A stretch of DNA of 64,000 nt from UBA7359 sp963976795 (GCA_963976795.1 CAXBLT010000001.1:248001-312000), one strand, 5' to 3'. Counted from the first letter of the stretch, positions 16,964-25,220 are shown. Notes: generated from the letters alone by a model not told the origin. Made by a program: numbers and translations.

Positions 16964-17443
16964 TTATAAACTAACATTAAGTGGATGAAAACTAGCGGCA
17001 ATTTCATGAATTTTCGAGTCGAGCAGTTTATTCCCCGTTTCAGCAACAGTCCCTACAATTAGACCAAGTGCCATTGCTATTGGTGTGAATATTGGACCTA
17101 ATACAATTCCTAAAATAGGGATTGCCGATATCAAAAGCCCTATCAAAGCCCCGCAGATGGTACCAAATGTTACTAGCGGAAATTCTTTATATATAAGGCA
17201 AACAATATCTAATATCTTTCGACCAATTTTTATTATTTGGTTGCCAACAACTATTGTAGCTTTTGAAAAAGAATATAGTGATGATTTCGCATCTGCTGAC
17301 CACTCTAGATTATCTATAAATCTTTTTAATGATTCATCTGACATATCAATATTTAATAATGAATCAATAAACTCACTGTCAATATCTGAAGCTTCGGCTT
17401 GAAACGCTTCGCCCGTTTCTGGGTTTTTACCTTCTATTTTCAT
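16964..17443 (-). CDS. Glycine-rich membrane protein, partner of the TerB-like gene
   Basis: A 159-aa protein. The first 60 residues are acidic and polar. Residues about 90-145 form two long hydrophobic segments rich in Gly, Ile and Pro (TICGALIGLLISAIPILG; ALGLIVGTVAETGNKLL), a pattern seen in glycine-zipper or pore-forming proteins. It is transcribed just ahead of the TerB-like gene. A pair of a membrane-active protein and a TerB-like membrane protein behind a WYL regulator would suit a membrane-targeting defence module. I do not recognise the family. Confidence 0.62.
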   Translation of the reverse strand: MKIEGKNPETGEAFQAEASDIDSEFIDSLLNIDMSDESLKRFIDNLEWSADAKSSLYSFSKATIVVGNQIIKIGRKILDIVCLIYKEFPLVTFGTICGALIGLLISAIPILGIVLGPIFTPIAMALGLIVGTVAETGNKLLDSKIHEIAASFHPLNVSL

Positions 17444-17535
17444 TTTTCTTCTCCAACGTCTAATTATTCACATGGAACTGAAAGGTTTCAAACATAACCG
17501 TTGCCTGCCAGTTTAACCGAAAATATTCAGTAAGT

Positions 17536-18441
17536 TTATGGTTTTTCCGTCTGTTTGATGTAATGCAAAAGCTCCCCTTCCATCTCTTTCTGCAAACCGT
17601 CAGGACTAACAATCCGGATATGGGGGAGCCAGTAACGAACAATAGGTAGCACCTGATTTATATGCCCCACCTTTGCCGATACTATTAACCCACCATCTTC
17701 CAATTCTTTTTCAATAACTTGATTCGCAATAAGCTTACGACGTTTGAAATAATTCGCAACGTCCTTGGATATATTGAGAACAATTTCCTTTTTATTATTG
17801 CTTAACCAAACTCCGTCTTCCTCATTGAGCATTTTTATGTGCTCTGGATCTGAAGTAAATTTAGTTTCAAGTTGCTGCAAATTAGTGATTTTAGAAAACG
17901 AGAAAGTCTTGAGCTTGCTGTCATCGAGTCCAGCTAGATACCAGATACCTTTATTATTAATTAATTTGTAGGGAGCTACGACATTATAATGCTGTATACC
18001 GTTGTCCTTGTTGTAATCAAAGCTAACGTGATGATTCCCCACAATGGCCTGCTCTAGTTGTTTAAACTGAACTTCTTTCCCATCGAGATTCTCATAATTG
18101 TGTCCCTTAACGAGTAAGGCAGATTGCAAATGACTATCGAAGATATCACGCAAAAAGTCATTTGAAAGCGGCGGAAACAAACCACTCACGCCTGCCAATC
18201 TGGCAAAGTTCTGTATATCGATGTTATTTAGTTTCCCCAGATAGATAGGCTCCATATGGTAAAGGCCCTCTGTTTTTTGCAAAGGCAAGCAGGCGAAACG
18301 CACATTGAGGTCGCGCTGTACAGTACGCAAGGTCACGCCAAATTCATCAGCGAGTAATCGTGGGTCAAGTTTTTCGCCCTGATTTAATTTAATCAGTATC
18401 TGAGCAAGGCGATAGACGAGCGTATCGTGATTTCCAACCAC
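17536..18441 (-). CDS. WYL-domain transcriptional regulator
   Basis: A 301-aa protein from a GTG start with AGGAAA 8 bases upstream. The N-terminal winged helix contains LDPRLLADEFGVTLRTVQRDL (about 31-51). The WYL domain is at about 145-205 (VSFDYNKDNGIQHYNVVAPYK then GIWYLAGLDD), followed by the usual WYL C-terminal extension. Such regulators commonly sense nucleic acid or nucleotide ligands and repress phage-defence operons. It lies 92 bp upstream of the 16964-17443 gene on the same strand and divergent from the small genes at 18652 onward, so it may control either. Confidence 0.88.
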   Translation of the reverse strand: MVGNHDTLVYRLAQILIKLNQGEKLDPRLLADEFGVTLRTVQRDLNVRFACLPLQKTEGLYHMEPIYLGKLNNIDIQNFARLAGVSGLFPPLSNDFLRDIFDSHLQSALLVKGHNYENLDGKEVQFKQLEQAIVGNHHVSFDYNKDNGIQHYNVVAPYKLINNKGIWYLAGLDDSKLKTFSFSKITNLQQLETKFTSDPEHIKMLNEEDGVWLSNNKKEIVLNISKDVANYFKRRKLIANQVIEKELEDGGLIVSAKVGHINQVLPIVRYWLPHIRIVSPDGLQKEMEGELLHYIKQTEKP

Positions 18442-18651
18442 TATAGTTTCCTATAAATAAAGTTACTTTTTCTATTTTCCTCAGACTCAACGACAGGCTA
18501 TGTCGTTTTAACCAATAAATCACACGAATTTAGTGATCATTCTTTTTAACAATAATTTTCGCAAAAGTGGATGCCAGCGACACCACCTGTCATTCATATA
18601 TTTCATTATGTCTGCAATGAAAACATATTTCTAATAGAAAGGAGAAATATC

Positions 18652-18870
18652 ATGTTTTGGGTATTCATATTACTAACCGGTTTTTGCGCCCTATTGTATA
18701 AATTGGGAACATTTTCAGTCTGGCTTACCGTTTTAAGCACAGGTTTAAAATTCTCGTTGCTGCTGATTGTCGGTTTCGTAGCAGTTTTCATATTCAATTA
18801 TTTTAAAGCAAACAACCACAAGATCCCTGTTCTAAAAACATTCAACTCATACTACGATAAGGAGAAATAA
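18652..18870 (+). CDS. 72-aa small membrane protein
   Basis: An in-frame ATG exists at 18571, but AAGGAG lies 8 bases before the ATG at 18652, which is chosen. Two hydrophobic helices (WVFILLTGFCALLYKLG and FSLLLIVGFVAVFIF) are followed by a polar, positive tail. It is the first of four tightly linked small genes running to 19386. Function unknown. Confidence 0.65.
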   Translation: MFWVFILLTGFCALLYKLGTFSVWLTVLSTGLKFSLLLIVGFVAVFIFNYFKANNHKIPVLKTFNSYYDKEK

Positions 18871-18872
18871 AA

Positions 18873-19082
18873 ATGACAACGACATTAAGAGAAGAAGCCA
18901 ACCTGTTAATCATAGAAAATGATGAAGTAGCCAAACTTATTATTAATGATTATCTACGACTCGTATCCAAAATGGATAAAACAGATTTTACAGATAAAGA
19001 CAATGCTATGTTTGAATGTGCTTATGTTTCTCTTCAAGCAAGGACATTACAGCGGCACTATAAGCTCGATGACTCAAAATGA
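18873..19082 (+). CDS. 69-aa hypothetical protein
   Basis: It starts 2 bases after the previous stop, with AAGGAG 8 bases before its ATG. It is acidic, helical and soluble, without recognised motifs. Part of the small-gene operon upstream of vapE. Confidence 0.6.
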   Translation: MTTTLREEANLLIIENDEVAKLIINDYLRLVSKMDKTDFTDKDNAMFECAYVSLQARTLQRHYKLDDSK

Positions 19083-19100
19083 ATCTTTACAACAGAGAAT

Positions 19101-19265
19101 ATGGAAGCTTTGATATTTGTGATTTTATTTATTTGTTCTTTCTTCTTAACCATACCCATGATGATAGCCCTTATAGTCGGCGTTGCACTTTCCTACGCGT
19201 ATCCCTTTTATATGGTAGCTATTCTCACTACCTATGCATTGCTCATGCACCATTTCAATGGTTAA
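19101..19265 (+). CDS. 54-aa small membrane protein
   Basis: Of the overlapping frames here, this one (ATG 19101, TAA 19263-19265) gives a clear two-helix membrane peptide: ALIFVILFICSFFLTIP, then MMIALIVGVALSYAYPF. The alternative frame from 19079 is less protein-like and is rejected. The spacing within the small-gene operon supports it. Function unknown. Confidence 0.5.
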   Translation: MEALIFVILFICSFFLTIPMMIALIVGVALSYAYPFYMVAILTTYALLMHHFNG

Positions 19266-19386
19266 ATCAGAATTGATGACAAACCCAAACAGCCTTTATG
19301 AAAAATCAAGAGACTTTACGGCAACATGGGGTGAAGATGCGCAGGAAGAATTAGAGCGCATTAAAGTTATCGCTGAACGTAAGTAA
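19258..19386 (+). CDS. 42-aa hypothetical peptide
   Basis: ATG at 19258 overlaps the stop of the membrane-protein gene by 8 bases; a second in-frame ATG at 19276 would give 36 aa. The sequence (SRDFTATWGEDAQEELERIK) is charged and helical. No good ribosome site, so translation would rely on coupling. Confidence 0.4.
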   Translation: MVKSELMTNPNSLYEKSRDFTATWGEDAQEELERIKVIAERK

Positions 19387-19888
19387 AACAGCATTGTCAT
19401 TGTATTAGTCGTTATCTGGGTTAGCCTTAGGGTTAGCTCAGATAATTAGTACTAGTGAAATCTTGCATTGATGAATTTGAAAGTCCTATTAAGACAACGA
19501 TAAATCCAACTACAGATATAACATCCTATCTAAGTATTTATAACCCTATAATTTCAACCTATAGTCTCAATGTCATATAAACATGGGGCCGAATTAATTT
19601 TTTTATTGACTCTGACGGGTATTAATTTTTATTTTAATATCACCCTTGATTTAAAAATATAATGCCCTATATTCAACAACTGCAGTTGCCAAAAACTGTT
19701 TCAGATTCATTAGGTGAAGTCTGAATGTGTTCTTTAACAATTAGTGAGTTAAAAAAATTGAAAGATGACTTTCAGTTAACAGCCTTATTCGGCCTATACA
19801 TTTTAAATCGTGATTTCATTTATTGATTGCCGGAGTTCATTTCATAACACCCGTTATGAGTTCATTCATAAAATAAACAGGAGAAACT
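19387..19888 (+). other. 502-bp leader region upstream of vapE
   Basis: There is no open gene of note. The region is AT-rich and contains a TATAAT at about 19657, a boxA-like element at 19728-19742, and an inverted TCATTTCATAACACCCGTTATGAG-type stretch near 19840. It probably holds the vapE promoter and a long untranslated leader. Confidence 0.6.
19728..19742 (+). promoter_or_regulatory. boxA-like antitermination element
   Basis: TGTTCTTTAACAATT differs by one base from the boxA of E. coli rRNA leaders (TGCTCTTTAACAATT). In rRNA operons boxA RNA recruits NusB-NusE and prevents Rho termination. Here it lies about 145 bases upstream of vapE, so the element may use host Nus factors to transcribe its replication and integrase genes. 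The match is seen directly; the function is inferred. Confidence 0.5.
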
Positions 19889-21283
19889 TTGTCTAAGAAA
19901 TATACTTCTTACAATGATGAATTTGATATTGTCAGCAAAGATGATTCAAATACAGAAAAAGTAATAGATAGTAATGATGATGAAAATAAAGATAAATTAA
20001 TTGAAAAAAATAATATAGATAAAACAACAGAAGACAGTGGCGCAATTATTCATAATCCACAGCCACTAACTATTAGTACGTTTCCGGATAAATCGGATAA
20101 AAATATACCTAAAGCAACCATACCTAACCTTCGACATCTGTTGAAAGCATACGGTATTGGTGCTCGGTACAACACGATAAAGAAAAAAGTCGATATAATG
20201 GTGCCAGGACAATCGGGTTCCCCCGATAATGCTGACAATACTGCTTTGGCATATATCAGTAGTCTAACCGCACTCAATGGTATTAATTCCAGTAATCTTT
20301 CCAAATATTTATTGGCCATTGCTAATGAAAACCAATTCAATCCTGCGGCGGATTGGATTAACAGCAAACCATGGGATAGGAAAGACAGGTTGCAAGACTT
20401 ATATGACACCATTACGGTAGATGAGGATTGGTTTCCTTATATGAAACCCATTCTCTTATACAAATGGTTACTAAGTCTTGTCGCAGCAGCATTAATGCCA
20501 ATAGGTTTTAAAGCTCGCGGCGTACTGGTGTTTCAAGGATCTCAATCCATTGGTAAAACGACGTGGTTCTATCATTTAATTGATGATCCGCTATTGAGAG
20601 AAAGCTTGATTAAGCAAGATCATCATCTCGATGCTTCTAACAAGGATTCTTTATTGACAGCGTTAAGTCATTGGTTTGTCGAGATTGGTGAACTGGATAG
20701 CAGCTTCCGTAAAGATGTAGCAAGACTAAAAGGTTTTATCACATCAGATAAAGATAAAATCAGACAACCTTATGCAAAACTTGCGTCCGAGTATCAACGG
20801 CTGACGGTATTTTGTGCCACCGTAAATCATGTCAACTTTTTAGTCGATAACACTGGAAATACCCGATGGTGGGTTATACCGGTCACGAAGATTGATTATA
20901 ACCATGACATTGATATGCAACAGGTGTTTGCTCAGTTAGCTGAAGACTTTTATCAAGGTAAAGAGTGGTGGTTAAACTCTCGCGATGAAGCCATGTTAGA
21001 GTGTCTTAATAAAGACTTTATTGTTATCAACAATGTTCATGAACGCTTACGGGATGTGGTTGATATTGAACGTAGCAAACAAGCGATTAAAGACCTTGAA
21101 GCATTGAGTGCAACAGAGCTTTTAAAAAAGGCGGGTATCAACAACCCTACTAATCCACAATTTAAGGATTGTCATAACTTTATGCGGGAACATATTGGTC
21201 CACCTAAAAAGATACAGGGAAGTTATAAATGGCGTGTCGCTTTCATTGAAAACACAAATTATACGTTTCCAAATATGAAGTGA
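19889..21283 (+). CDS. VapE/VirE-type replication helicase-like protein
   Basis: A 464-aa protein from a TTG start with AGGAG 7-8 bases upstream. The first 75 residues are low-complexity and acidic. A Walker A QSIGKTT (about 216-222) begins the P-loop domain, followed by the family's HWFVEIGEL, the RKDVARLKGFITSDKD stretch with the conserved Lys/Asp, and the arginine-finger region NTRWWVIPV. This is the virulence-associated E family found in phage satellites and islands, where it supports replication of the excised element. No TOPRIM or primase domain is visible, so it may use a host primase. Confidence 0.9.
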   Translation: MSKKYTSYNDEFDIVSKDDSNTEKVIDSNDDENKDKLIEKNNIDKTTEDSGAIIHNPQPLTISTFPDKSDKNIPKATIPNLRHLLKAYGIGARYNTIKKKVDIMVPGQSGSPDNADNTALAYISSLTALNGINSSNLSKYLLAIANENQFNPAADWINSKPWDRKDRLQDLYDTITVDEDWFPYMKPILLYKWLLSLVAAALMPIGFKARGVLVFQGSQSIGKTTWFYHLIDDPLLRESLIKQDHHLDASNKDSLLTALSHWFVEIGELDSSFRKDVARLKGFITSDKDKIRQPYAKLASEYQRLTVFCATVNHVNFLVDNTGNTRWWVIPVTKIDYNHDIDMQQVFAQLAEDFYQGKEWWLNSRDEAMLECLNKDFIVINNVHERLRDVVDIERSKQAIKDLEALSATELLKKAGINNPTNPQFKDCHNFMREHIGPPKKIQGSYKWRVAFIENTNYTFPNMK

Positions 21284-21683
21284 TTCGTCGCCACCACCTG
21301 CCACCCCCATATCAACACAATGAATACGATTATTTTCATTGAACGTCGATGGAGGGGTGGGGGCGGGGGCAATTTTCAAAACTTTATGTGATGTCGTCAT
21401 AGCCGCCTGAAAACTGCAGGGACCGCTCGGATAAAAACTTACCCAGTGCGCTCCCACCCCTTTCACCCCCCCATAGCGTGTTTTGTTATAAGCCATGGGT
21501 TTGGATGATGATTTTCAAGGGGTTTGCATGGACGCTCGCCATGAACGTTCACTAGTGTTACAGAAATCACATATCAATAAACCCTGTGCTCCCTAATTAC
21601 AACGATGGTGCGTCCATACTGTTACATAAGTATTTAGTAAAAAACACAGACTATTTTTAACAATATTATTTGAGGATTTAAAC
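21284..21683 (+). other. 400-bp non-coding region with G-rich and C-rich blocks
   Basis: There is no convincing gene. GGAGGGGTGGGGGCGGGGGC (21351-21370) can pair with CCCACCCC at 21453-21460, and a further C-rich stretch lies at 21286-21309 directly after the vapE stop. Blocks of this composition are out of place in the AT-rich surroundings and, being just behind the replication gene, are candidates for an origin or a regulatory RNA structure. Confidence 0.5.
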
Positions 21684-21983
21684 ATGAGCAGAAGAAGAGA
21701 TTTTGACGATGACTTTATCTTAAAAGTAATCGCAGAAATCACACCGAAAATACTTAAAATGGAAGTAGGCGAAGAAGCAATTGCAGAAGAAATGTTTGAA
21801 GAAGATGACTGGCATAGCTATTCACCATATAAGCGAAGAACTGATGTTGGAGACTTAATTTCTGATTTTTCTTCAAAAGATCTTTTTCCATTAAAGTTTA
21901 ATGAAATAAGAGTCTCTGGCAGATGTAATGAATATATTCGAACAGAAATAAAAGATCATCACTTAATACAACCTGATTCTTAA
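21684..21983 (+). CDS. 99-aa acidic hypothetical protein
   Basis: A ribosome site (TGAGGA, 8 bases before ATG) and a terminator directly downstream support it. The protein is charged (RRRDFDDDF at the start) and helical. It may be a small regulator of the element, as genes between vapE and int often are, but no HTH motif is clear. Confidence 0.65.
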   Translation: MSRRRDFDDDFILKVIAEITPKILKMEVGEEAIAEEMFEEDDWHSYSPYKRRTDVGDLISDFSSKDLFPLKFNEIRVSGRCNEYIRTEIKDHHLIQPDS

Positions 21984-22011
21984 TTTATTGGGTTATCAAT
22001 AACTAGCAATA

Positions 22012-22046
22012 GGGCCATAGACATTTATGTTTATGGCCCCTTCTTT
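22012..22046 (+). terminator. Rho-independent terminator upstream of the integrase gene
   Basis: GGGCCATA and TATGGCCC form an 8-bp stem followed by CTTCTTT and a T-rich tract, 28 bases after the stop of the 99-aa gene. It separates the vapE transcript from int. Confidence 0.7.
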
Positions 22047-22136
22047 AAATTATTTTTTTCTAACAAACACATGCATCTTTATTGATGCATACAGAATTCT
22101 CTTACCCTAAACAAACAAAATCAGGAGATCATATAT

Positions 22137-23324
22137 ATGGCAGATAAAGTAAAACTCACCAACGAAAACGTACACACCTTTAAGTACCCACCTGAAGGTA
22201 AAAAGAAAATTGAAATACCAGACTCACTAGTAACAGGTCTTTATCTAGAAATAAGGATGTCAGGTAACTCGACATTTTGGCTTCGCTATCCTAATCCAGA
22301 AACGCATCGCCTATCACATTTGAAAATTGGTTCTGGCGGTAAATACGGTATTTCTTTGAGTGCGGCCAGGAACAAGGCAAAGTCATTACGGGCTGCTATA
22401 GAGTTAGGGGCTAACCCGAAACAAGATGAGCTTGATAAAAAAGCCATGATGACTTATTCCGAGTTTTTTAGAGAGAAATACATCCCGTATGTAAAGTCGA
22501 GAAAGAAAACGTGGGAAAAAGATGAAGAGTATTTTCGATTACGCTTAGAAAAGGAATTTGGCGATATACGGCTTAATCAAATTAAGCGTCATCAAATTCA
22601 AGATTTCCATACTTCTCTTAAGAATGATGGTTTAGCGGCGGCCACTTGCAATCATTACCTAAAGTTATTAAAACACTGCTTTAACTTGGCGATTGATTGG
22701 GAAATGCTAGATAAGAACCCTGTTGTAGGTATTCCCTACTACAAGGAACAAAATTTAGTGGAGAATTATCTAACCGATGAAGAGCTAAAGAAGTTTATGA
22801 CTGTGTTAATGACTGATGATAACCGCACTGTTTGTCAGATATGTCTTTTCCTAATTAGCACAGGTGCAAGGTTAAATGAGGTGCTACAGGCTAAATGGAA
22901 GGATTACGATAAGGAAAAACGACAGTGGCTTATTCCTGCGTCTAATTCAAAGTCAGGCAAGTTAAGGTCTGTGCCCTTGAATGACACTGCAATAGAAGTT
23001 TTAAATCAGTTAGACACTAATAATGACTTTGACTATCTCTTTATCAACAAGAGGACCGGCGAGCCCTACACTACGATTCAGAAAGTCTGGAACAGGTTAC
23101 GTAAGAAAGCAGATGTGCCTCATCTACGCATACACGATCTTCGTCACCAGTTTGCTAGCTTCTTAGTCAATAGTGGCAGGACATTGTACGAAGTGCAGCA
23201 GATACTTGGCCATTCAACGCATAAGGTCACAGAGCGCTACAGCCACCTTTCGACCAAGACTTTACAGTCAGCGGCAGCAAGTGCGTCAGATAGGCTCAGT
23301 AGTGCCATGAGAAAGGCATCGTAA
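22137..23324 (+). CDS. int: Tyrosine recombinase, P4-type island integrase
   Basis: A 395-aa enzyme. It has an N-terminal arm-binding domain of the DUF4102 kind (residues 1-95), a core-binding SAM-like domain (about 105-200), and a catalytic domain with R245 in STGARLNE, K272/K275 in SKSGKLRSVPL, H333-x-x-R336 in HDLRH, H359 in LGHS and the nucleophile Y368 in TERYSHL. All catalytic residues are present, so it should be active. AGGAG lies upstream of the ATG. It probably recombines the 48-bp tRNA-Asn repeats, although it sits 6.5 kb from attR. Confidence 0.96.
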   Translation: MADKVKLTNENVHTFKYPPEGKKKIEIPDSLVTGLYLEIRMSGNSTFWLRYPNPETHRLSHLKIGSGGKYGISLSAARNKAKSLRAAIELGANPKQDELDKKAMMTYSEFFREKYIPYVKSRKKTWEKDEEYFRLRLEKEFGDIRLNQIKRHQIQDFHTSLKNDGLAAATCNHYLKLLKHCFNLAIDWEMLDKNPVVGIPYYKEQNLVENYLTDEELKKFMTVLMTDDNRTVCQICLFLISTGARLNEVLQAKWKDYDKEKRQWLIPASNSKSGKLRSVPLNDTAIEVLNQLDTNNDFDYLFINKRTGEPYTTIQKVWNRLRKKADVPHLRIHDLRHQFASFLVNSGRTLYEVQQILGHSTHKVTERYSHLSTKTLQSAAASASDRLSSAMRKAS

Positions 23325-23338
23325 GTTGTAAGTATGAT

Positions 23339-23383
23339 TCTGGGTGGATGGAGACAGCTCTTCTGTCCACCCAGAGTTTTTTA
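23339..23383 (+). terminator. Rho-independent terminator after int
   Basis: TCTGGGTGGA and its complement TCCACCCAGA flank a loop of about 15 bases, followed by GTTTTTTAT. It lies 15 bases after the integrase stop. Confidence 0.85.
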
Positions 23384-23422
23384 TATGTACTCAGACTCAG
23401 CACTCTTAATGATGACATGGAT

Positions 23423-23442
23423 GGTTCAAGTCCACCGCAACC
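23423..23442 (+). other. tRNA 3'-end-like fragment beside the integrase
   Basis: GGTTCAAGTCCACCGCAACC has the T-loop TTCAAGT and an end like the 3' CCGCAACC(A) of an initiator tRNA-Met, but the T-stem has a mismatch and the rest of a tRNA is missing. It could be a decayed att site of an earlier or nested element. Weak evidence. Confidence 0.2.
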
Positions 23443-23477
23443 TAAAAAATCCAGTAAAAATTAAATCTCTATAAAGA

Positions 23478-23906
23478 CTAATCTACTTCATGCGCGGTTA
23501 AGAACATAGATTTACCTAATGATGTAAAAAAGTCTTGATACAAAATTGGATCATCAACTGCTTGCAAATTATATTGCGCATTTCCTCTAACGAGAAGTTG
23601 CGTTTCTCCCCTAGGACGTACAGTAATAGTCATACGTAAAGCATACCCATCAAGTTTAGTTGCGCTTACTGTACCTAATACATCATCAGCCCTATCTACG
23701 ACAAAACCCAAATCTTGAAGTGTAGATATCACAGTCCTCAAAGTTTTGTTTCTATCAGTTGTATCGAATGCTCTGGTCTGAATGTTTCTTGATTCAACTG
23801 CACTCGTATCACTTTTAAGTAATTGGTCGCTTGATTTAGTTTGGCATCCAACAAGCATGGTTAATATAAATATAACCATAAATATCTGTGTTGAAATTAC
23901 TTTCAT
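23478..23906 (-). CDS. Predicted lipoprotein, paralogue of its upstream neighbour
   Basis: A 142-aa protein with a signal peptide ending in lipobox MLVGC (Cys21). The mature part contains ESRNIQTRAFDT and LQDLGFVVDRADDVLG, homologous by eye to the neighbouring 185-aa lipoprotein. Its start overlaps that gene's stop by 4 bp (ATGA). It is the last gene of the lipoprotein trio. Function unknown. Confidence 0.75.
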   Translation of the reverse strand: MKVISTQIFMVIFILTMLVGCQTKSSDQLLKSDTSAVESRNIQTRAFDTTDRNKTLRTVISTLQDLGFVVDRADDVLGTVSATKLDGYALRMTITVRPRGETQLLVRGNAQYNLQAVDDPILYQDFFTSLGKSMFLTAHEVD

Positions 23907-24460
23907 ATTTTTTGTCCTTCTAGAAATACAGATTTAGATAATTGAGAAAAAAACTCTTGGTATATCTCAGGTTCATTAATGCCTTCAATTTTAGATATCT
24001 GACCTTCAGTATTCCAAATCATCCTCTGAAAAGTCACTCGTACATAATGATCTGACTCTGTTCTATCATTTACAGGTCGCACAACAAGAGAAACACGAAG
24101 CTTCTGATTCTTATCTATCGCCATCGCAGCTCCTGTTAAAACAGCAACAAATACAGCTAAAACTACTTGACCCGCCTCAGTTGCATCACGTTCTTTTGAT
24201 GCAACAAGAACACCTAAAGCCGTCTCGCTTTCATCAATATTAAACCCAAGATCTTGAATAACGCCTGCAGATGCGGCCAAGATATCATTTTCCTTTATAC
24301 CTTCGTATTTTCTAGTCTGAATTTGTCTCGTCTCCAATGATTGCGGAGATAGCGTAAGGGCATCTTTAGGTACTGTGGTCTGACAGCCAACTAATCCGAG
24401 AGTTAAAGCGAGGAGTAAAGCTAAACTGTAATTTTTAATATTTGAATATTTCATATCCAT
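23903..24460 (-). CDS. Predicted lipoprotein, second of the trio
   Basis: A 185-aa protein with lipobox LGLVGC. The mature part starts with an ETRQIQTRKYEG stretch and VIQDLGFNIDESETALG, shared with the 142-aa protein downstream. It also has an extra hydrophobic Val/Ala-rich segment (about 99-115, VVLAVFVAVLTGAAMA) that the smaller paralogue lacks. This suggests tandem duplication with an insertion or deletion. Function unknown. Confidence 0.75.
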   Translation of the reverse strand: MDMKYSNIKNYSLALLLALTLGLVGCQTTVPKDALTLSPQSLETRQIQTRKYEGIKENDILAASAGVIQDLGFNIDESETALGVLVASKERDATEAGQVVLAVFVAVLTGAAMAIDKNQKLRVSLVVRPVNDRTESDHYVRVTFQRMIWNTEGQISKIEGINEPEIYQEFFSQLSKSVFLEGQKI

Positions 24461-24475
24461 CCCTAATATAGAAAT

Positions 24476-24913
24476 TTAGAAGCTTGATGAGTGATATGCA
24501 AAATCTCTGACTTTTTTATCTTCATCATACTTTATGATGATTGTTAGAGTTTTCTGTGATTTTGATGACGCACCAGAATCTGCGCTACCGCTTAATCCAC
24601 CTGCTCCTCCAACAAGTACGCCTACACCGATCAAAAGAGCGCCTACTCCAGTGCTACTTTTGGAATAAGAAACTTCAGTAGAAATTTTATCATATATCCA
24701 CACTTCTCTTCTTTCTTCGTCAGTGGTGACTATATTTGGAGAACCAAGAACTTGAGCAACTTCAGCGCCGCTCATACCAATAGTAATCTCACCTTGAACT
24801 TTACCAACAGTGATTCTATCGTGAGTATCGTCTTGAACTGCTCTTCTATGTTGAGTTGCAGTACAACCACCAAACAAAATGGAACAGATAAATATGAAAA
24901 CTAATTTTTTCAA
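24476..24913 (-). CDS. Lipoprotein with a BamE/SmpA-like N-terminal domain
   Basis: The frame opens at a TTG (24934), but the TTG at 24913 has GGAGG 7 bases upstream and gives a textbook lipoprotein signal peptide (MKKLVFIFICSILFGGC); that start is used. The mature part contains GEITIGMSGAEVAQVLGSPN then REVWIYDK, the pattern of the SmpA/OmlA (BamE-like) fold. A Gly/Val-rich segment and a Ser-rich stretch follow. It is the first gene of the lipoprotein trio, 15 bp ahead of the second. Confidence 0.7.
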   Translation of the reverse strand: MKKLVFIFICSILFGGCTATQHRRAVQDDTHDRITVGKVQGEITIGMSGAEVAQVLGSPNIVTTDEERREVWIYDKISTEVSYSKSSTGVGALLIGVGVLVGGAGGLSGSADSGASSKSQKTLTIIIKYDEDKKVRDFAYHSSSF

Positions 24914-24958
24914 CAGCCACCTCCATATATGCAAGTTTAAAATTTAGTCGTTAACTGA

Positions 24959-24968
24959 GGGGGGGGGG
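24959..24968 (+). repeat. Ten-base poly-G tract upstream of the lipoprotein trio
   Basis: A G10 run lies 45-55 bases upstream of the first lipoprotein start, probably in or near its promoter. Mononucleotide tracts of this length often vary by slippage, so it could switch expression; it could also be a sequencing artefact. Confidence 0.5.
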
Positions 24969-25220
24969 AAGTACTTGTAACCTAGCTAGTAGACTAGGTT
25001 TCAATCTTACTTAATTATTCTATTAATTGGAAACATTAATGTTTCTAAATATAGCTCTATGCTTATAATGTGTCAGATTGAACACCAACTCAACCCCAAG
25101 TGAACAGGGTTTTAGTATAGAGCATGTACCGTAAGTAACTGTTTTAGTTAATTGTGAATAATTTCAGTTCAGGCTCATAACACAAAGGTTGTCAGCGAAA
25201 GAATATAAATTACTCAGACT

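Noticed and set aside
19079..19276. 65-aa frame overlapping the 69-aa gene
   Set aside because: The frame from 19101 gives a far better two-helix membrane peptide over the same bases.
21122..21496. 124-aa minus-strand frame over the end of vapE
   Set aside because: It is antisense to the conserved VapE C-terminus and covers the GC-rich non-coding blocks; no motif or ribosome site supports it.
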